A stretch of DNA of 64,000 bases from Streptomyces fildesensis. Lineage in GTDB: Bacteria; Actinomycetota; Actinomycetes; Streptomycetales; Streptomycetaceae. Shown in pieces: positions 17,563 through 26,268 of the stretch. The DNA lies in NCBI RefSeq assembly GCF_016107395.1, contig NZ_JAAIKO010000012.1:1-64000 (forward strand), written 5' to 3'. Numbering within the stretch: the stretch's first letter is position 1; each line of letters starts with the position of its first letter. The notes below the pieces were generated by a model. The model was not told the origin of the DNA, did not search any database, and was given only the letters and a program-made list of their open reading frames with translations. The translations under genes were made by a program, and so were the position numbers.

Positions 17563-17963
17563 GGTGACCGGCTCCCGCAGAGGTGATGGGTTGCGCAAAC
17601 CGTAGGAGCGCCGCGCCGCACCGGACATGTGGAGGAGCCACCCTCCCGCCGTGCCGGGAATGGGGGAGAGAGACATGGCGTGTCGACGACCGTCCTGGTG
17701 ATCAGCATGTCGACACCGTGGCGCCGGGGCGGATCGAGCACCGATTCGCAGGACGTGACGCCGCCGACGCGGGTCGTATCGTACGGGTGGTGCCGCGCGT
17801 CGTTCCGGGCGCGTCGGGGAATGATTCCCCTAGCATGAACACCAGTTGAAAGACCGATCCCGCTTTCCCTTCCGTCCTGTTCCGTCGCCGTATGAATCAA
17901 CCGGGGTCGGACGACGGCCTCCGTTTTCGAGTTTCGAGTTTCGATTTCGATAGGAGGGACACC
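17563..17963. promoter_or_regulatory. divergent promoter region with inverted repeat
   Basis: This 401-nt gene-free stretch separates the importer operon (minus) from the GH16 gene (plus) and should hold both promoters. A perfect 8-bp inverted repeat (GTGTCGAC at 17680-17687, GTCGACAC at 17709-17716) with 21-nt spacing is a candidate operator. The stretch 17820-17960 is relatively A/T-rich for this genome. No convincing small gene is seen. Confidence 0.45.
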
Positions 17964-18737
17964 GTGAACCAGCGCGGATCGGTGCTCCTGGAATGGCTCA
18001 CCAACAAGCTCGGGCCCAAGCATTCCGTTCCCGCTCCCGGCGGACCGCCGCCGATGGAGGGGAACACCCGCTCCACGGAGGGGAACCTCCGGTTCACGGC
18101 CGACTTCTCCTCGCAGGAGCAGTGGGTCGCCGGGCATTCGTGGGCGTATCCGGACGGCGGGCCGGTGAATCCGGGAGACGACAAGCTCGATCACCTCGTG
18201 CCCGATGCCGACTACTGCCGCAGCGGATCGTTCCGGGCGACCCGCCGTCCCGACGGCAACTGGAACACGGGCCTGCTGACCACCGAAGGCAGTGCGGAGG
18301 AATTCACCCTCCGTACCGGCGACATTCTGGAGACCCGGGTCAGGCTGCCCGAGGCGATCGGGGCCTGGCCGGCGATCTGGACGTGGCGGGACGGTGGAAA
18401 CGAGATCGACGTATTCGAATACCACCCCGACAATCCGGATCTGCTGGAATTGTCGAACCATGTCAGGGGCGCCCACCGCTCCTACACCGACGCGTCGATC
18501 CATCCCGGTGCCTGGGTCGATCTGAAGGTCGAGTTCCGTGCGAGATCCGTCGTCTGGTGGGTCAACGGAACGCGGGTCTTCGCCGACGGGAAGGGCGTGG
18601 GCCGCAACTGGCATGCCTACCTGATCGTGAACCTCTCGGTCTGCGGCGGCCGCTACCACCCGGCGCCGGAGGCGGACGTGACGGCCATGTCCTACGAGGT
18701 CGACTACCTCCGCGTCCATACGTCCGCGCGCGCCTGA
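17964..18737 (+). CDS. GH16-family beta-glucanase-like protein without signal peptide
   Basis: This 257-residue protein has the GH16 catalytic signature in EIDVFEYH (Glu-x-Asp-x-x-Glu) at about residue 152, preceded by AWPAIWTW. Usual targets are beta-1,3/1,4-glucans or related galactans. The GTG start is well supported (TAGGAGGGA 4 nt upstream), so the lack of a signal peptide appears genuine. The first 45 residues are polar and Pro-rich. A cytosolic location or non-classical export would be unusual for this family. Divergent from the importer operon. Confidence 0.8.
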   Translation: MNQRGSVLLEWLTNKLGPKHSVPAPGGPPPMEGNTRSTEGNLRFTADFSSQEQWVAGHSWAYPDGGPVNPGDDKLDHLVPDADYCRSGSFRATRRPDGNWNTGLLTTEGSAEEFTLRTGDILETRVRLPEAIGAWPAIWTWRDGGNEIDVFEYHPDNPDLLELSNHVRGAHRSYTDASIHPGAWVDLKVEFRARSVVWWVNGTRVFADGKGVGRNWHAYLIVNLSVCGGRYHPAPEADVTAMSYEVDYLRVHTSARA

Positions 18738-18864
18738 GCGACCTGGGGATTTGGACGGAGATGGAAAGGACCGGACCAGCCTGACGCCGGTTGATCCGGC
18801 CCTCCACCCGCCGCCCCCGAAAACACTTTGCCGGGCGGTCGGCGGGTGGGGGAGGCTTCCGGTC

Positions 18865-19140
18865 ATGTCCGACAACGATCCGAGCACGTCACAAGGGGTG
18901 GCCGACCTGTTCTCCCACGGGAGACTGGTAGCGATCCCGCGCAAGACCGCCCGCCGCGAGCAGCTGCTCGTCCACCTCACGGAAACCCTGTTCGAGCGGG
19001 ACCGGGAGTACACCGAGCGGGAGGTCAACGAGGCACTGCACACGGTGCACGAAGACAGCTCGGCGCTGCGGCGCTATCTGGTAGAGGGCGGCCTGCTGGC
19101 CCGGACCAGGGACGGCGCGAGCTACCGACGGGTCCACTGA
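18865..19140 (+). CDS. DUF2087 domain protein
   Basis: This 91-residue protein carries a DUF2087 domain: RLVAIPRKTARREQLLVHL, then REYTEREVNEAL, and DSSALRRYLVEGGLLAR at the end. The domain is winged-helix-like and in other proteins is often fused to a DNA-binding or ArsR domain; here it stands alone. Function is unknown; it may bind nucleic acid (inference). The ATG at 18865 has GGGGGAGG about 8 nt upstream. Confidence 0.8.
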   Translation: MSDNDPSTSQGVADLFSHGRLVAIPRKTARREQLLVHLTETLFERDREYTEREVNEALHTVHEDSSALRRYLVEGGLLARTRDGASYRRVH

Positions 19141-19242
19141 CCGGGGCCGGTGCACGCCTGGCCGCGAGTGCGTGCGGCTGGAGCACGCGTACGGCGATGC
19201 TGTGTCGCTCGACGTCTACTGGCTGGAGGCCGGGACAGCGAA

Positions 19243-19276
19243 CGCCCGCGCCACCGGATTCCCGGTGACGCGGGCG
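19243..19276. terminator. hairpin between convergent genes
   Basis: The arms 19243-19257 and 19262-19276 pair over 15 positions with one mismatch around a 4-nt loop. It lies between the DUF2087 gene and the convergent MFS gene. The sequence 19150-19240 contains a short coding-like frame (LEHAYGDAVSLDVYWLEAG) with no start, possibly a gene remnant. Confidence 0.75.
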
Positions 19277-19313
19277 AGACCACTGAGTTCAGGACCGACG
19301 GAAGCCGGTGCTG

Positions 19314-21020
19314 TCAGGCGCGTTCTGCTGTGAGGGCTTCCATTTCGCGGTCGACGGCGAGCTGGTGCTCCTCGGCGTCCTCCCTGGCCTTCTTGGGGCT
19401 CCATCGTCCGGACATCACGAAGATGAACGGAAGGAAGAGCACCTGGCCGCCGACGCACACCCACCACCAGGTGCGCCACTGGCCGGGGCCGTCCTTGGCG
19501 GCCTTCTGGACCTTGGGGCCGTACTCCTGCAGCAACTGCAGCTGGGGTTGCGCCTTCTGGACCACCGCGAGGTCGGCGGGTCCGACCTCCTTCACCGCGC
19601 GTGCTGTGAGGTCCGGCGGGATGGCGGTCGGCGGGAACTTACCGAGTTCGGCGAACAGCTCCTGGTGCGCGCCGACCACGGCGAGGGCCGGGCCCGCCTG
19701 GACCTGGGCCGCCTGTACTTCGGCACCGTGGTCGACCAGCGGGGTGACGGCCGTGACGAGGACCGGGATGAAGGCGGCGGAGACCGCGACGACGGCCCGG
19801 ATGATCCAGCCCCAGATGGCCAGGCCGGTGGCCGTGGCGGCCGGGTTGTGCCTCTCCACCGTCTCGGTGAAGCTCGCCATCCACGGTGCGTAGGCGAACC
19901 CGGCGAAGGCGCCGATGCCGATGAACAGCCAGGCGAACGTGTAGTAGTCGGTGCCCGGATGCGTGGCACGCATCGCGAACGCGGCGGTGACCATGATCGA
20001 GCCCAGCGCCCCGACGACCATGAACGGCTTGCGGACCCGGAGCCGGTCCGACAGCAGGCCGGCCACCACCAGGGCGACGGCGTTCGCGGCCCAGTACCAG
20101 TTGGCCACCGCGTTGGCGCGCTGCTCGGTGTAGCCGAAGACGGTCGCGAAGAAGACGACGAAGTTCCCGACCGCGGCGAAGTACAGCAGCAGGTAGACGC
20201 TGATGGCGAACGCCGAGCCGACGACGTCCAGCCGGAGCATCTGGCGCCAGTGCCCCTGCTGGACGGCCTGCGGGTCCATGCCCTTGGCGCGGGCCTCGAC
20301 CAGGGCGCGGTCGCGCAGGCTGACCATGATCTGGTCGCGGAGCGCGGGCGAGAGCTCGCGCAGTGCGAACAGCGCGATGACGAAGACGACGAGTCCGGAG
20401 GCGCCGGAGTACCGCAGTTCGTCCTGCCAGCTGGCTGTGTCCAGGGTGTGACTGGTGACCGTGGTGACGACGAGGCTGCCGATCACCGGGCCCATCGTCC
20501 AGTACCCCATGGCGGTGGCCCGCCCGAGCTGCGGGGAGAAGTCACGGATGAGCGCGGGGGTGGCGACCAGGACGACACCCTCGATGAAGCTCACGCAGGT
20601 GAAGAGCACCAGGTACATGCCCTTGGAGGAGGCGTTGGGCAGCCCGAACAGGACGAGCAGCGCGGCGATCAGCAGCCCGTAGACGACCATGTTGGCCCGC
20701 CCCCAGCGGTCCGCGAGGCCGGCGGCCAGTGATGCGAAGGCTCCCACCGCGTTGCCGACGACCGAGACCCAGATGAAGTAGCTGTAGGTCATGTGGAAGT
20801 GCGCGATGATCGAAGTGGCGACCGCGTACTGGATGTACAGCATGTAGTACAGGACGACGGTGGTCACGACGACGATCGCCAGGTACCCCATACGGCGGCC
20901 GGTGGCGGGATAGTGCGCGAGGTCGCGGTGCCACAGGCGGGCGGCGAGGCCGGGCCGGGGTCTGGCGGACGGTTCGGGGACGGCGTTGGCGTCGTCGTGC
21001 AACGACGGGGGCGTGGCCAT
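19314..21020 (-). CDS. MFS transporter with large late loop
   Basis: This 568-residue major facilitator protein has about 12 membrane spans. Cytosolic loop motifs LADRWGRANM (between spans 2 and 3) and LSDRLRVRKPF (between spans 8 and 9) are visible. A hydrophilic stretch of about 90 residues (roughly 435-525) precedes the last span, longer than is usual for MFS. The substrate is unknown; the layout resembles metabolite/H+ symporters. The ATG has AGGAGG 6 nt upstream. A palindromic TetR-type operator lies 63 nt upstream of the start. Confidence 0.88.
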   Translation of the reverse strand: MATPPSLHDDANAVPEPSARPRPGLAARLWHRDLAHYPATGRRMGYLAIVVVTTVVLYYMLYIQYAVATSIIAHFHMTYSYFIWVSVVGNAVGAFASLAAGLADRWGRANMVVYGLLIAALLVLFGLPNASSKGMYLVLFTCVSFIEGVVLVATPALIRDFSPQLGRATAMGYWTMGPVIGSLVVTTVTSHTLDTASWQDELRYSGASGLVVFVIALFALRELSPALRDQIMVSLRDRALVEARAKGMDPQAVQQGHWRQMLRLDVVGSAFAISVYLLLYFAAVGNFVVFFATVFGYTEQRANAVANWYWAANAVALVVAGLLSDRLRVRKPFMVVGALGSIMVTAAFAMRATHPGTDYYTFAWLFIGIGAFAGFAYAPWMASFTETVERHNPAATATGLAIWGWIIRAVVAVSAAFIPVLVTAVTPLVDHGAEVQAAQVQAGPALAVVGAHQELFAELGKFPPTAIPPDLTARAVKEVGPADLAVVQKAQPQLQLLQEYGPKVQKAAKDGPGQWRTWWWVCVGGQVLFLPFIFVMSGRWSPKKAREDAEEHQLAVDREMEALTAERA

Positions 21021-21083
21021 GCGGCTCCTCCTGGATACGGATGTGCCGAGCGGAGCGCCTTGGGAGGGCGTGGCCAGAGGGTA

Positions 21084-21101
21084 GTACCGACCAGTCGGTA
21101 C
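21084..21101. promoter_or_regulatory. TetR-type palindromic operator
   Basis: GTACCGAC-CA-GTCGGTAC has two perfect 8-bp arms around 2 bp, 63 nt upstream of the MFS start. The form TACCGACC-GGTCGGTA is common for TetR repressors in actinobacteria. No TetR gene with this site in its own promoter is seen here, so the cognate repressor is probably elsewhere, or is the lost gene at 10 kb (speculation). Confidence 0.65.
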
Positions 21102-21317
21102 GGCCTAGATGTGTGCACGAAGGATTCGAACCCGTTCGACACGGCGCGACGGTCTCGTCGAGCGCCGGGTCCGGCCGGTGCGGAGTTCAGCTCTCCGGAC
21201 TGCCGACCCGGCCCCTGAGGAACGGGGCCAGGGAGTCCTGGAGTCGCTGGTCATGGGCCGCCGGTATATCGGCCGCCGGGGGGTCGGCCGCCAGGTCGTC
21301 GGCAGCCGGGTCGTTTG

Positions 21318-21602
21318 TCAGAACTGCCAGAGCACGCCGTGGTTGGCGATCGTCATGACCAGCAGGATGCCGAGGTCGGCGACGCCGAGGGCCAGGCCGA
21401 GCAGGGCGCGGCCGCGGCGCTGGGTGCCCTTGGCGAGTGCGGTGCAGGCCAGCGCGATGGCGCAGGGGCCGAGTACGAGGTTGAGGACGAGCAGGCCGGG
21501 CAGGCCGAGCAGGAACGAGGCGACGGCCATGCCGTCGGCGTCCTTGCGCTCCCGGGTCGAGTGCGTGGCGGGCGAGGCGAGCTGGGTGTTGATGGCGTTC
21601 AT
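21318..21602 (-). CDS. DUF4190 small membrane protein
   Basis: This 94-residue protein has a polar N-terminus, then two membrane spans of the DUF4190 type: MAVASFLLGLPGLLVLNLVL, and LLGLALGVADLGILLVMTIA near the end. The GTQRRGR loop lies between. Function is unknown; it probably sits in the cytoplasmic membrane. The ATG at 21602 follows AAGGGGGAA. It is the second gene of a likely two-gene unit divergent from the TetR gene. Confidence 0.8.
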   Translation of the reverse strand: MNAINTQLASPATHSTRERKDADGMAVASFLLGLPGLLVLNLVLGPCAIALACTALAKGTQRRGRALLGLALGVADLGILLVMTIANHGVLWQF

Positions 21603-21649
21603 GGTGTTTCCCCCTTGCTGGTTGGTGTGGAACCGGGTGGTTCTGCTGG

Positions 21650-21808
21650 TCAGCGGTGGTTCCGGACGCGGGCGATGCCCTCGCGGACGCCGAAGGCCAG
21701 CAGCCAGGCGACGATCAGGGCCGACGCGATGGTGAAGACCGAGAGCGAGGTGTGGGCGGCGGCGCCCATCAGGATGCCCATGGCCATGAGGAGTACGACG
21801 AGGCTCAT
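21650..21808 (-). CDS. 52-residue two-span membrane peptide
   Basis: A short frame, ATG 21808 to TGA 21650, encodes 52 residues with two hydrophobic segments: MSLVVLLMAMGILMGAAA, then SVFTIASALIVAWLLAFGV, and a basic tail REGIARVRNHR. AAGGAGGG lies 7 nt upstream, one of the best ribosome sites in the window. It precedes the DUF4190 gene by 47 nt. No family is recognised. Position just downstream of the repeated operators suggests repression by the divergent TetR protein. Confidence 0.7.
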   Translation of the reverse strand: MSLVVLLMAMGILMGAAAHTSLSVFTIASALIVAWLLAFGVREGIARVRNHR

Positions 21809-21844
21809 CTGCGGTCCCTCCTTGGGGAGTTGGGAAATTCGGGT

Positions 21845-21909
21845 AACAACTGTTCACTGAGTGAGAGTCTACCCTGGCAAATTTCGGAGAACAGATGTTT
21901 ACTGAATGA
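21845..21909. promoter_or_regulatory. paired operators in the TetR intergenic region
   Basis: Two 20-nt direct repeats (21845-21864 and 21890-21909) match at 16 of 20 positions. Each holds a small palindrome AACA-NN-TGTT followed by (C/T)ACTGA(G/A)TGA. They are 45 bp apart, about four helical turns, and the second ends 1 nt before the TetR start codon. They probably serve autorepression and control of the divergent pair of membrane genes. Confidence 0.7.
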
Positions 21910-21910
21910 C

Positions 21911-22531
21911 ATGAGTCACACCCTCGGCGTCCGACAGGCCCGTAAGCAGCAGACCCGGCAGGCCCTTCTCGATGCCGCGCTGGGCCTGCTGGAGCACCAG
22001 AATCTGAGCAGTCTCGGGCTGCGCGAGGTCACCCGGGCAGTGGGCGTCTCGCCCACCGCGTTCTACCGGCACTTCCAGGACCTGTCGGATCTCGGGGTCG
22101 CCCTGGTCGAGGAGTCGCTCGGCAGCCTGCATTCGGCGATCCAGGCGGCGATGGCCGAGCAGCGGGATCCGGACCGGCTGATCGACCGCACGGTGGAGAT
22201 CATCGCCGGCCATGTCCTCGACCACCGGCCGCACATCCGCTTCATCGCCCGTGAGCGGCACGGCGGCGTCCGTCCGGTGCGCGAGGCGATCGCCACCCAG
22301 CTGACGCACTTCGCCGACGAGGTGGCCGCCGGCCTCGCCCTTCAGCCCGTCTCCGACGGCTGGACGGACGATGACGTGCGGATGCTCGCGGAGCTCTATG
22401 TGGACCACATGGTGACGACCGCGTCCCAGTTCCTGGAGGCGACGCCGGAGGACGAGGAGCGCATCACCTCCACCGCACGCCGCCAGCTGCGGGTCATCAG
22501 TCTCGGCCGGCGGCACTGGCTCGACTCCTGA
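21911..22531 (+). CDS. TetR-family repressor
   Basis: This 206-residue regulator has an N-terminal helix-turn-helix (LGLREVTRAVGVSPTAFYRH, about residues 38-57) and a C-terminal ligand domain. The sequence resembles the FabR/DesT branch, regulators of fatty-acid unsaturation, but that assignment rests on overall look only. The ATG at 21911 lies directly next to the second operator repeat, so binding would cover the start region. No good ribosome site is present and a short or leaderless transcript is possible. Confidence 0.85.
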   Translation: MSHTLGVRQARKQQTRQALLDAALGLLEHQNLSSLGLREVTRAVGVSPTAFYRHFQDLSDLGVALVEESLGSLHSAIQAAMAEQRDPDRLIDRTVEIIAGHVLDHRPHIRFIARERHGGVRPVREAIATQLTHFADEVAAGLALQPVSDGWTDDDVRMLAELYVDHMVTTASQFLEATPEDEERITSTARRQLRVISLGRRHWLDS

Positions 22532-22667
22532 GACGGTCCGCAACCTGGTGTTCTTCGTGAGGAATACCTATATTTGGTGTATAAAGCCCAGCGCCTGCCC
22601 CCATGGCTTTCGGCTCCAGTGCCCACAGGCCGGCGGTACGGCGGCCCGGGCGGACTGGAGGTTTGTC

Positions 22668-22859
22668 ATGCGTAAGGTCGCCGACTGCCGGGACATGCCC
22701 AGCGAATCCGGTTGCACGCTGACCATCGCCGGCGAGGAGGAAGAGGTCGTACGTGCGGCGTCCGAGCACGCCGCGTCGGTCCACGGACACGCGGACACCC
22801 CGGAGCTGCGCGAGATGGTCCGCGGAAGCCTGAAGGACGAAGCCCCGCAACACGTCTGA
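22668..22859 (+). CDS. DUF1059 protein
   Basis: This 63-residue DUF1059 protein shows ADCRDMPSESGCTLTIAGEE, a following EVVRAASEHAASVHG, and a polar tail. The paired cysteines and two histidines are typical of the family and may bind metal; function is unknown. The ATG at 22668 follows GGAGG with 7-nt spacing. The stop codon lies within the first copy of an 18-nt tandem repeat. Confidence 0.85.
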   Translation: MRKVADCRDMPSESGCTLTIAGEEEEVVRAASEHAASVHGHADTPELREMVRGSLKDEAPQHV

Positions 22860-22926
22860 ACGCGCGGACCCGTTTGAACGCGTGGACCCGCCCGAAGCCG
22901 TGGCCCCGTCCGAAACCGGGGCCGAG
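22855..22926 (+). repeat. four degenerate 18-nt tandem repeats
   Basis: Units begin at 22855, 22873, 22891 and 22909 (for example TCTGAACGCGCGGACCCG). Unit 2 differs from unit 1 at two positions and units 3-4 are more diverged. The period is six codons. The frame TCT-GAA is open for about 35 codons but out of frame with the gene. The array extends from the last codons of the DUF1059 gene into the 315-nt gap before the aldehyde dehydrogenase; no other gene is seen in that gap. Confidence 0.75.
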
Positions 22927-22951
22927 GTCCCGCACCACCAGCACTGCCGGA

Positions 22952-22977
22952 CTCCGCCGCACTGACCTGCGGCGGAG
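22952..22977. terminator. hairpin downstream of the DUF1059 gene
   Basis: CTCCGCCGCA (22952-22961) pairs perfectly with TGCGGCGGAG (22968-22977) around a 6-nt loop. It lies after the tandem repeats and before the betaine operon, and probably ends the upstream transcript. Confidence 0.75.
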
Positions 22978-23174
22978 CCTCCGTATGCCCGCCCCATGGT
23001 GACGGAGGATTAGGCCGCACGGGTTACGCATGGTTTCCGGATTTGCGGACAGATGCGCGGAGGGATGCCGTCCGGTTGGCCGCTCGTGTGCTGCGGACGC
23101 CGGACGGTCGCCTTAGTGTCGGATAACAGACCGTCACAAGACCGCACAGCCCAACACAAACTGCAGGAGCCTTC

Positions 23175-24644
23175 ATGCCGGAGCTGTTCATCGGCGGCCA
23201 GTGGACCGCCGCCTCCGACCGGCAGGTGCGCGAGATCCGTTGTCCGGCGGACGGCAAGCTGGTCGCCACCGTCGACGAGGCGGGTCCCAAGGACGCCGCC
23301 GCCGCGGTGGGCGCCGCACGCGAGGCGTTCGACAACGGGCCCTGGCCCGGTACACCGGCCGCCCAGCGCGGCCGGCTGCTGCTGCGCGTCGCCGACCTGC
23401 TCGAGCGCGACAAGGCCGCCTTCGCCCGCGCCGAATCCCTGGACACCGGGAAACGGCTGGTCGAGAGCGAGTACGACATGGACGACATCGCCAACTGCTT
23501 CCGGTACTTCGGCAATCTGGCCGCCTCGGGCGGCACCGACCGGGTCATCGACACCGGTAACCCGGAGACGGACAGCAGGGTGGTGCACGAGCCGGTCGGC
23601 GTCTGTTCCCTGATCACCCCGTGGAACTACCCGCTGCTGCAGACCGCGTGGAAGGTGGCCCCCGCGCTCGCGGCCGGCAACACCTTCGTGCTCAAGCCCA
23701 GCGAGCTGACCCCGCACACCGCCATCCTCCTGATGGGGCTGCTCAAGGAGGCCGGGCTGCCCGACGGCGTCGCCAACCTGGTGCTCGGCGCCGGGGCCGT
23801 CGCGGGAGCGCCGCTCAGTACGGACGAGCGCGTCGACCTGGTGTCCTTCACCGGCGGGCTGGTCACCGGGCGGCACATCATGGCCGCCGCCGCGCCCACC
23901 GTGAAGAAGATCGCCCTGGAACTGGGCGGCAAGAATCCCAACATCGTCTTCGCCGACGCCGAGTTCGACACCGCGGTCGACTTCGCCCTGATGGCGGTGT
24001 TCCTGCACTCCGGGCAGGTCTGCTCGGCCGGCGCCAGACTGCTGGTACAGGACGAGCTGCACGACAGATTCGTGGACGAGCTGGTGCGACGGGCCCAGGA
24101 GATCCGGCTCGGCGGCCCCTTCGACAAGGACGCCCGCACCGGCCCGCTGATCTCCGCCGCGCACCGCGACAAGGTGGAGGCGTATGTCGCGGCCGGCCTG
24201 GCGGAAGGGGCGGTGCTCCGCTGCGGCGGTGCGCGGCCCGAGGACCCGGAGCTGGCCAACGGCTACTACTACCCGCCGACCGTGCTGGACGAGTGCACCC
24301 CGGGCATGTCCGTGGTCCGCGACGAATCGTTCGGCCCGGTGCTGACGGTCGAGCGGTTCCGCGACGAGGCCGAGGCGGTCGCGCTCGCCAACGACACCGT
24401 CTACGGACTGGCCGGAGCGGTCTGGACGCAGGACGGCGAACGTGCGCACCGGGTGGCCGCCCGACTGCGCGTCGGAACCGTATGGATCAACGACTTCCAT
24501 CCCTATGTGCCACAGGCCGAATGGGGCGGTATGAAGCAGTCCGGCGTCGGCCGTGAACTGGGCCCGGCCGGACTGGCCGAGTACCAGGAGGCCAAGCACA
24601 TCTGGCGCAACACCGCGGCGCGCCCGCAGCGGTGGTTCGAATGA
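23175..24644 (+). CDS. betaine-aldehyde-type aldehyde dehydrogenase
   Basis: This 489-residue NAD(P)-dependent aldehyde dehydrogenase has the cofactor motif TPWNYP with Asn151, general base Glu249 (LELGGKNP) and nucleophile Cys283 (HSGQVCSAG). It most likely oxidises betaine aldehyde to glycine betaine, since it is coupled to a permease and a choline-type GMC oxidoreductase. Sequence style fits the GbsA/BetB branch. The ATG follows CAGGAG. Its stop overlaps the permease start (ATGA). Confidence 0.9.
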   Translation: MPELFIGGQWTAASDRQVREIRCPADGKLVATVDEAGPKDAAAAVGAAREAFDNGPWPGTPAAQRGRLLLRVADLLERDKAAFARAESLDTGKRLVESEYDMDDIANCFRYFGNLAASGGTDRVIDTGNPETDSRVVHEPVGVCSLITPWNYPLLQTAWKVAPALAAGNTFVLKPSELTPHTAILLMGLLKEAGLPDGVANLVLGAGAVAGAPLSTDERVDLVSFTGGLVTGRHIMAAAAPTVKKIALELGGKNPNIVFADAEFDTAVDFALMAVFLHSGQVCSAGARLLVQDELHDRFVDELVRRAQEIRLGGPFDKDARTGPLISAAHRDKVEAYVAAGLAEGAVLRCGGARPEDPELANGYYYPPTVLDECTPGMSVVRDESFGPVLTVERFRDEAEAVALANDTVYGLAGAVWTQDGERAHRVAARLRVGTVWINDFHPYVPQAEWGGMKQSGVGRELGPAGLAEYQEAKHIWRNTAARPQRWFE

Positions 24645-26200
24645 GCGCCCCCGGCCCGGCCCCCGAGCCGGTGAGGGGCGAGATCGACAACGACGCGGCG
24701 CTCACCGAGCTCGGCTACAAGCCCGGACTCAAGCGCACGCTCGGCAACTTCCACACCTTCGCCGCCGGCATCAGCTACATCTCCATCCTGACCGGTACCT
24801 TCCAGCTGTTCTACTTCGGTGTCAGCTTCGGCGGGCCTGCCTACTGGTGGTCCTGGCCGATGGTCTTCATCGGACAGCTGATGGTGGCGCTGTGCTTCTG
24901 CGAACTCGCCGCGCGCTTCCCCGTCGCGGGCTCGGTCTACAACTGGGCCAAGCAGACCGGCGGCCCGCACATCGGCTGGCTGGCGGGGTGGATGATGACG
25001 GTCGCGACCGTGGTGTCGCTGGCCGCCGTGGCCCTCGCCTACCAGCTGACGCTCCCGCAGATCTCCAGCTGGTTCCAGATCATCGGCGACGGCACCGGAA
25101 AGTACGACGCGGCTGCCAACGCCGTGCTGCTGGGCACGATCCTGATCATCTTCACCACCGTGGTGAACGCCTTCGGAGTGAAGCTGATGGCCACCATCAA
25201 CTCCACCGGGGTGTTCATCGAGCTGATCGCCGCGGTCGTCCTGGTGATCCTGCTCGCCGCACACATCACCCGCGGCCCGAGCGCCATCATGACGACCGAA
25301 GGCCTCGGGCAGGGGCAGACGCTCGGCTACTTCGGCGCGTTCCTGACCGCCTCGCTCGCCTCGGCGTACGTGATGTACGGCTTCGATACCGCCTCCTCGC
25401 TCGGCGAGGAGTCGATCGACCCGGCCAGAAACGCTCCGCGGGCCATCCTGCGAGCCCTCATCGCCTCCTTCATCCTCGGCGGGCTGATCCTGCTCTTCGC
25501 GCTGCTGTCCACCCCTGATCTGCACGCGAAGGAGCTGTCCGTGGACGGGCTCCAGTACGTGGTGAAGGCCGTGCTCGGCGAAACGATGGGCCAGGCCGTG
25601 CTGTGGTGCGTGGTCATCGCCATCACCGTGTGCGCGCTGTCCGTGCAGACCGCGGGGCTGCGGCTGGCCTTCGCGATGGCCCGGGACAACAACCTGCCGG
25701 CCGGCCACAAGCTGGCCAAGCTCCACCACCGGTTCCAGACGCCGGTGCTGGCCACCTGTGTGATCGGGATCCTGGCGATCGCCATCCTGGTCGTCAACAT
25801 CAACCAGCCGCAGATCTTCTCGGTGGTCACCAGCATCGCCATCATCATGATCTACGTCGCGTATCTGCTGGTCACCATGCCCATGCTGGTGCAGCGGCTG
25901 CGCAGGAAGTGGACACCGTCGACCGACCACTTCTCGCTCGGCCGCTGGGGCCTGCCGGTCAACATCCTGGCCGTGCTCTGGGGCACCGCGATGACCGTCA
26001 ACCTGCTGTGGCCGCGCGCCGAGGTCTACAACGCCACCGGCCCCCAGCACTGGTACCTGCGGTGGGGCGGTGTCCTGTTCGTCGGAGCTGTCGCCCTCGG
26101 CGGCTTCGTCTACTACTGGTTCGTGCAGCGCAAGAAGACCGGCGTTCTCGCCGAACACGCCTTCGGCGCGGAGCCCGCACCGGTCCACGGCGGGCCCTGA
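24641..26200 (+). CDS. APC-family amino acid/choline permease
   Basis: This 519-residue permease of the amino acid-polyamine-organocation family has about 12 spans. The first-span region GNFHTFAAGISYISILTGTF, FPVAGSVYNW and GEESIDPARNAPRAI are typical. It overlaps the aldehyde dehydrogenase by 4 nt (ATG 24641, ATGA). The operon suggests choline uptake, although APC proteins more often carry amino acids or amines. The BCCT (BetT) family, the usual choline carrier, is not what is seen here. Confidence 0.88.
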   Translation: MSAPGPAPEPVRGEIDNDAALTELGYKPGLKRTLGNFHTFAAGISYISILTGTFQLFYFGVSFGGPAYWWSWPMVFIGQLMVALCFCELAARFPVAGSVYNWAKQTGGPHIGWLAGWMMTVATVVSLAAVALAYQLTLPQISSWFQIIGDGTGKYDAAANAVLLGTILIIFTTVVNAFGVKLMATINSTGVFIELIAAVVLVILLAAHITRGPSAIMTTEGLGQGQTLGYFGAFLTASLASAYVMYGFDTASSLGEESIDPARNAPRAILRALIASFILGGLILLFALLSTPDLHAKELSVDGLQYVVKAVLGETMGQAVLWCVVIAITVCALSVQTAGLRLAFAMARDNNLPAGHKLAKLHHRFQTPVLATCVIGILAIAILVVNINQPQIFSVVTSIAIIMIYVAYLLVTMPMLVQRLRRKWTPSTDHFSLGRWGLPVNILAVLWGTAMTVNLLWPRAEVYNATGPQHWYLRWGGVLFVGAVALGGFVYYWFVQRKKTGVLAEHAFGAEPAPVHGGP

Positions 26201-26268
26201 CACGGGCCGCACGACCGGACCGTGGGACCGCACCGTGAGCACGCACTGGGAAACGAGGAAGAACTGAC

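Noticed and set aside
21110-21190. Minus-strand sequence GGGTTCGAATCCTT looks like a tRNA T-arm.
   Set aside because: The stem next to the loop pairs poorly and no acceptor, D or anticodon arms can be formed around it. It may be chance, or at most a trace of an integration site; no integrase is present.
24503-26242. 579-codon minus-strand frame opposite the APC permease.
   Set aside because: His/Asp/Gln-rich shadow protein without homology. The plus-strand gene has clear membrane spans and couplings.
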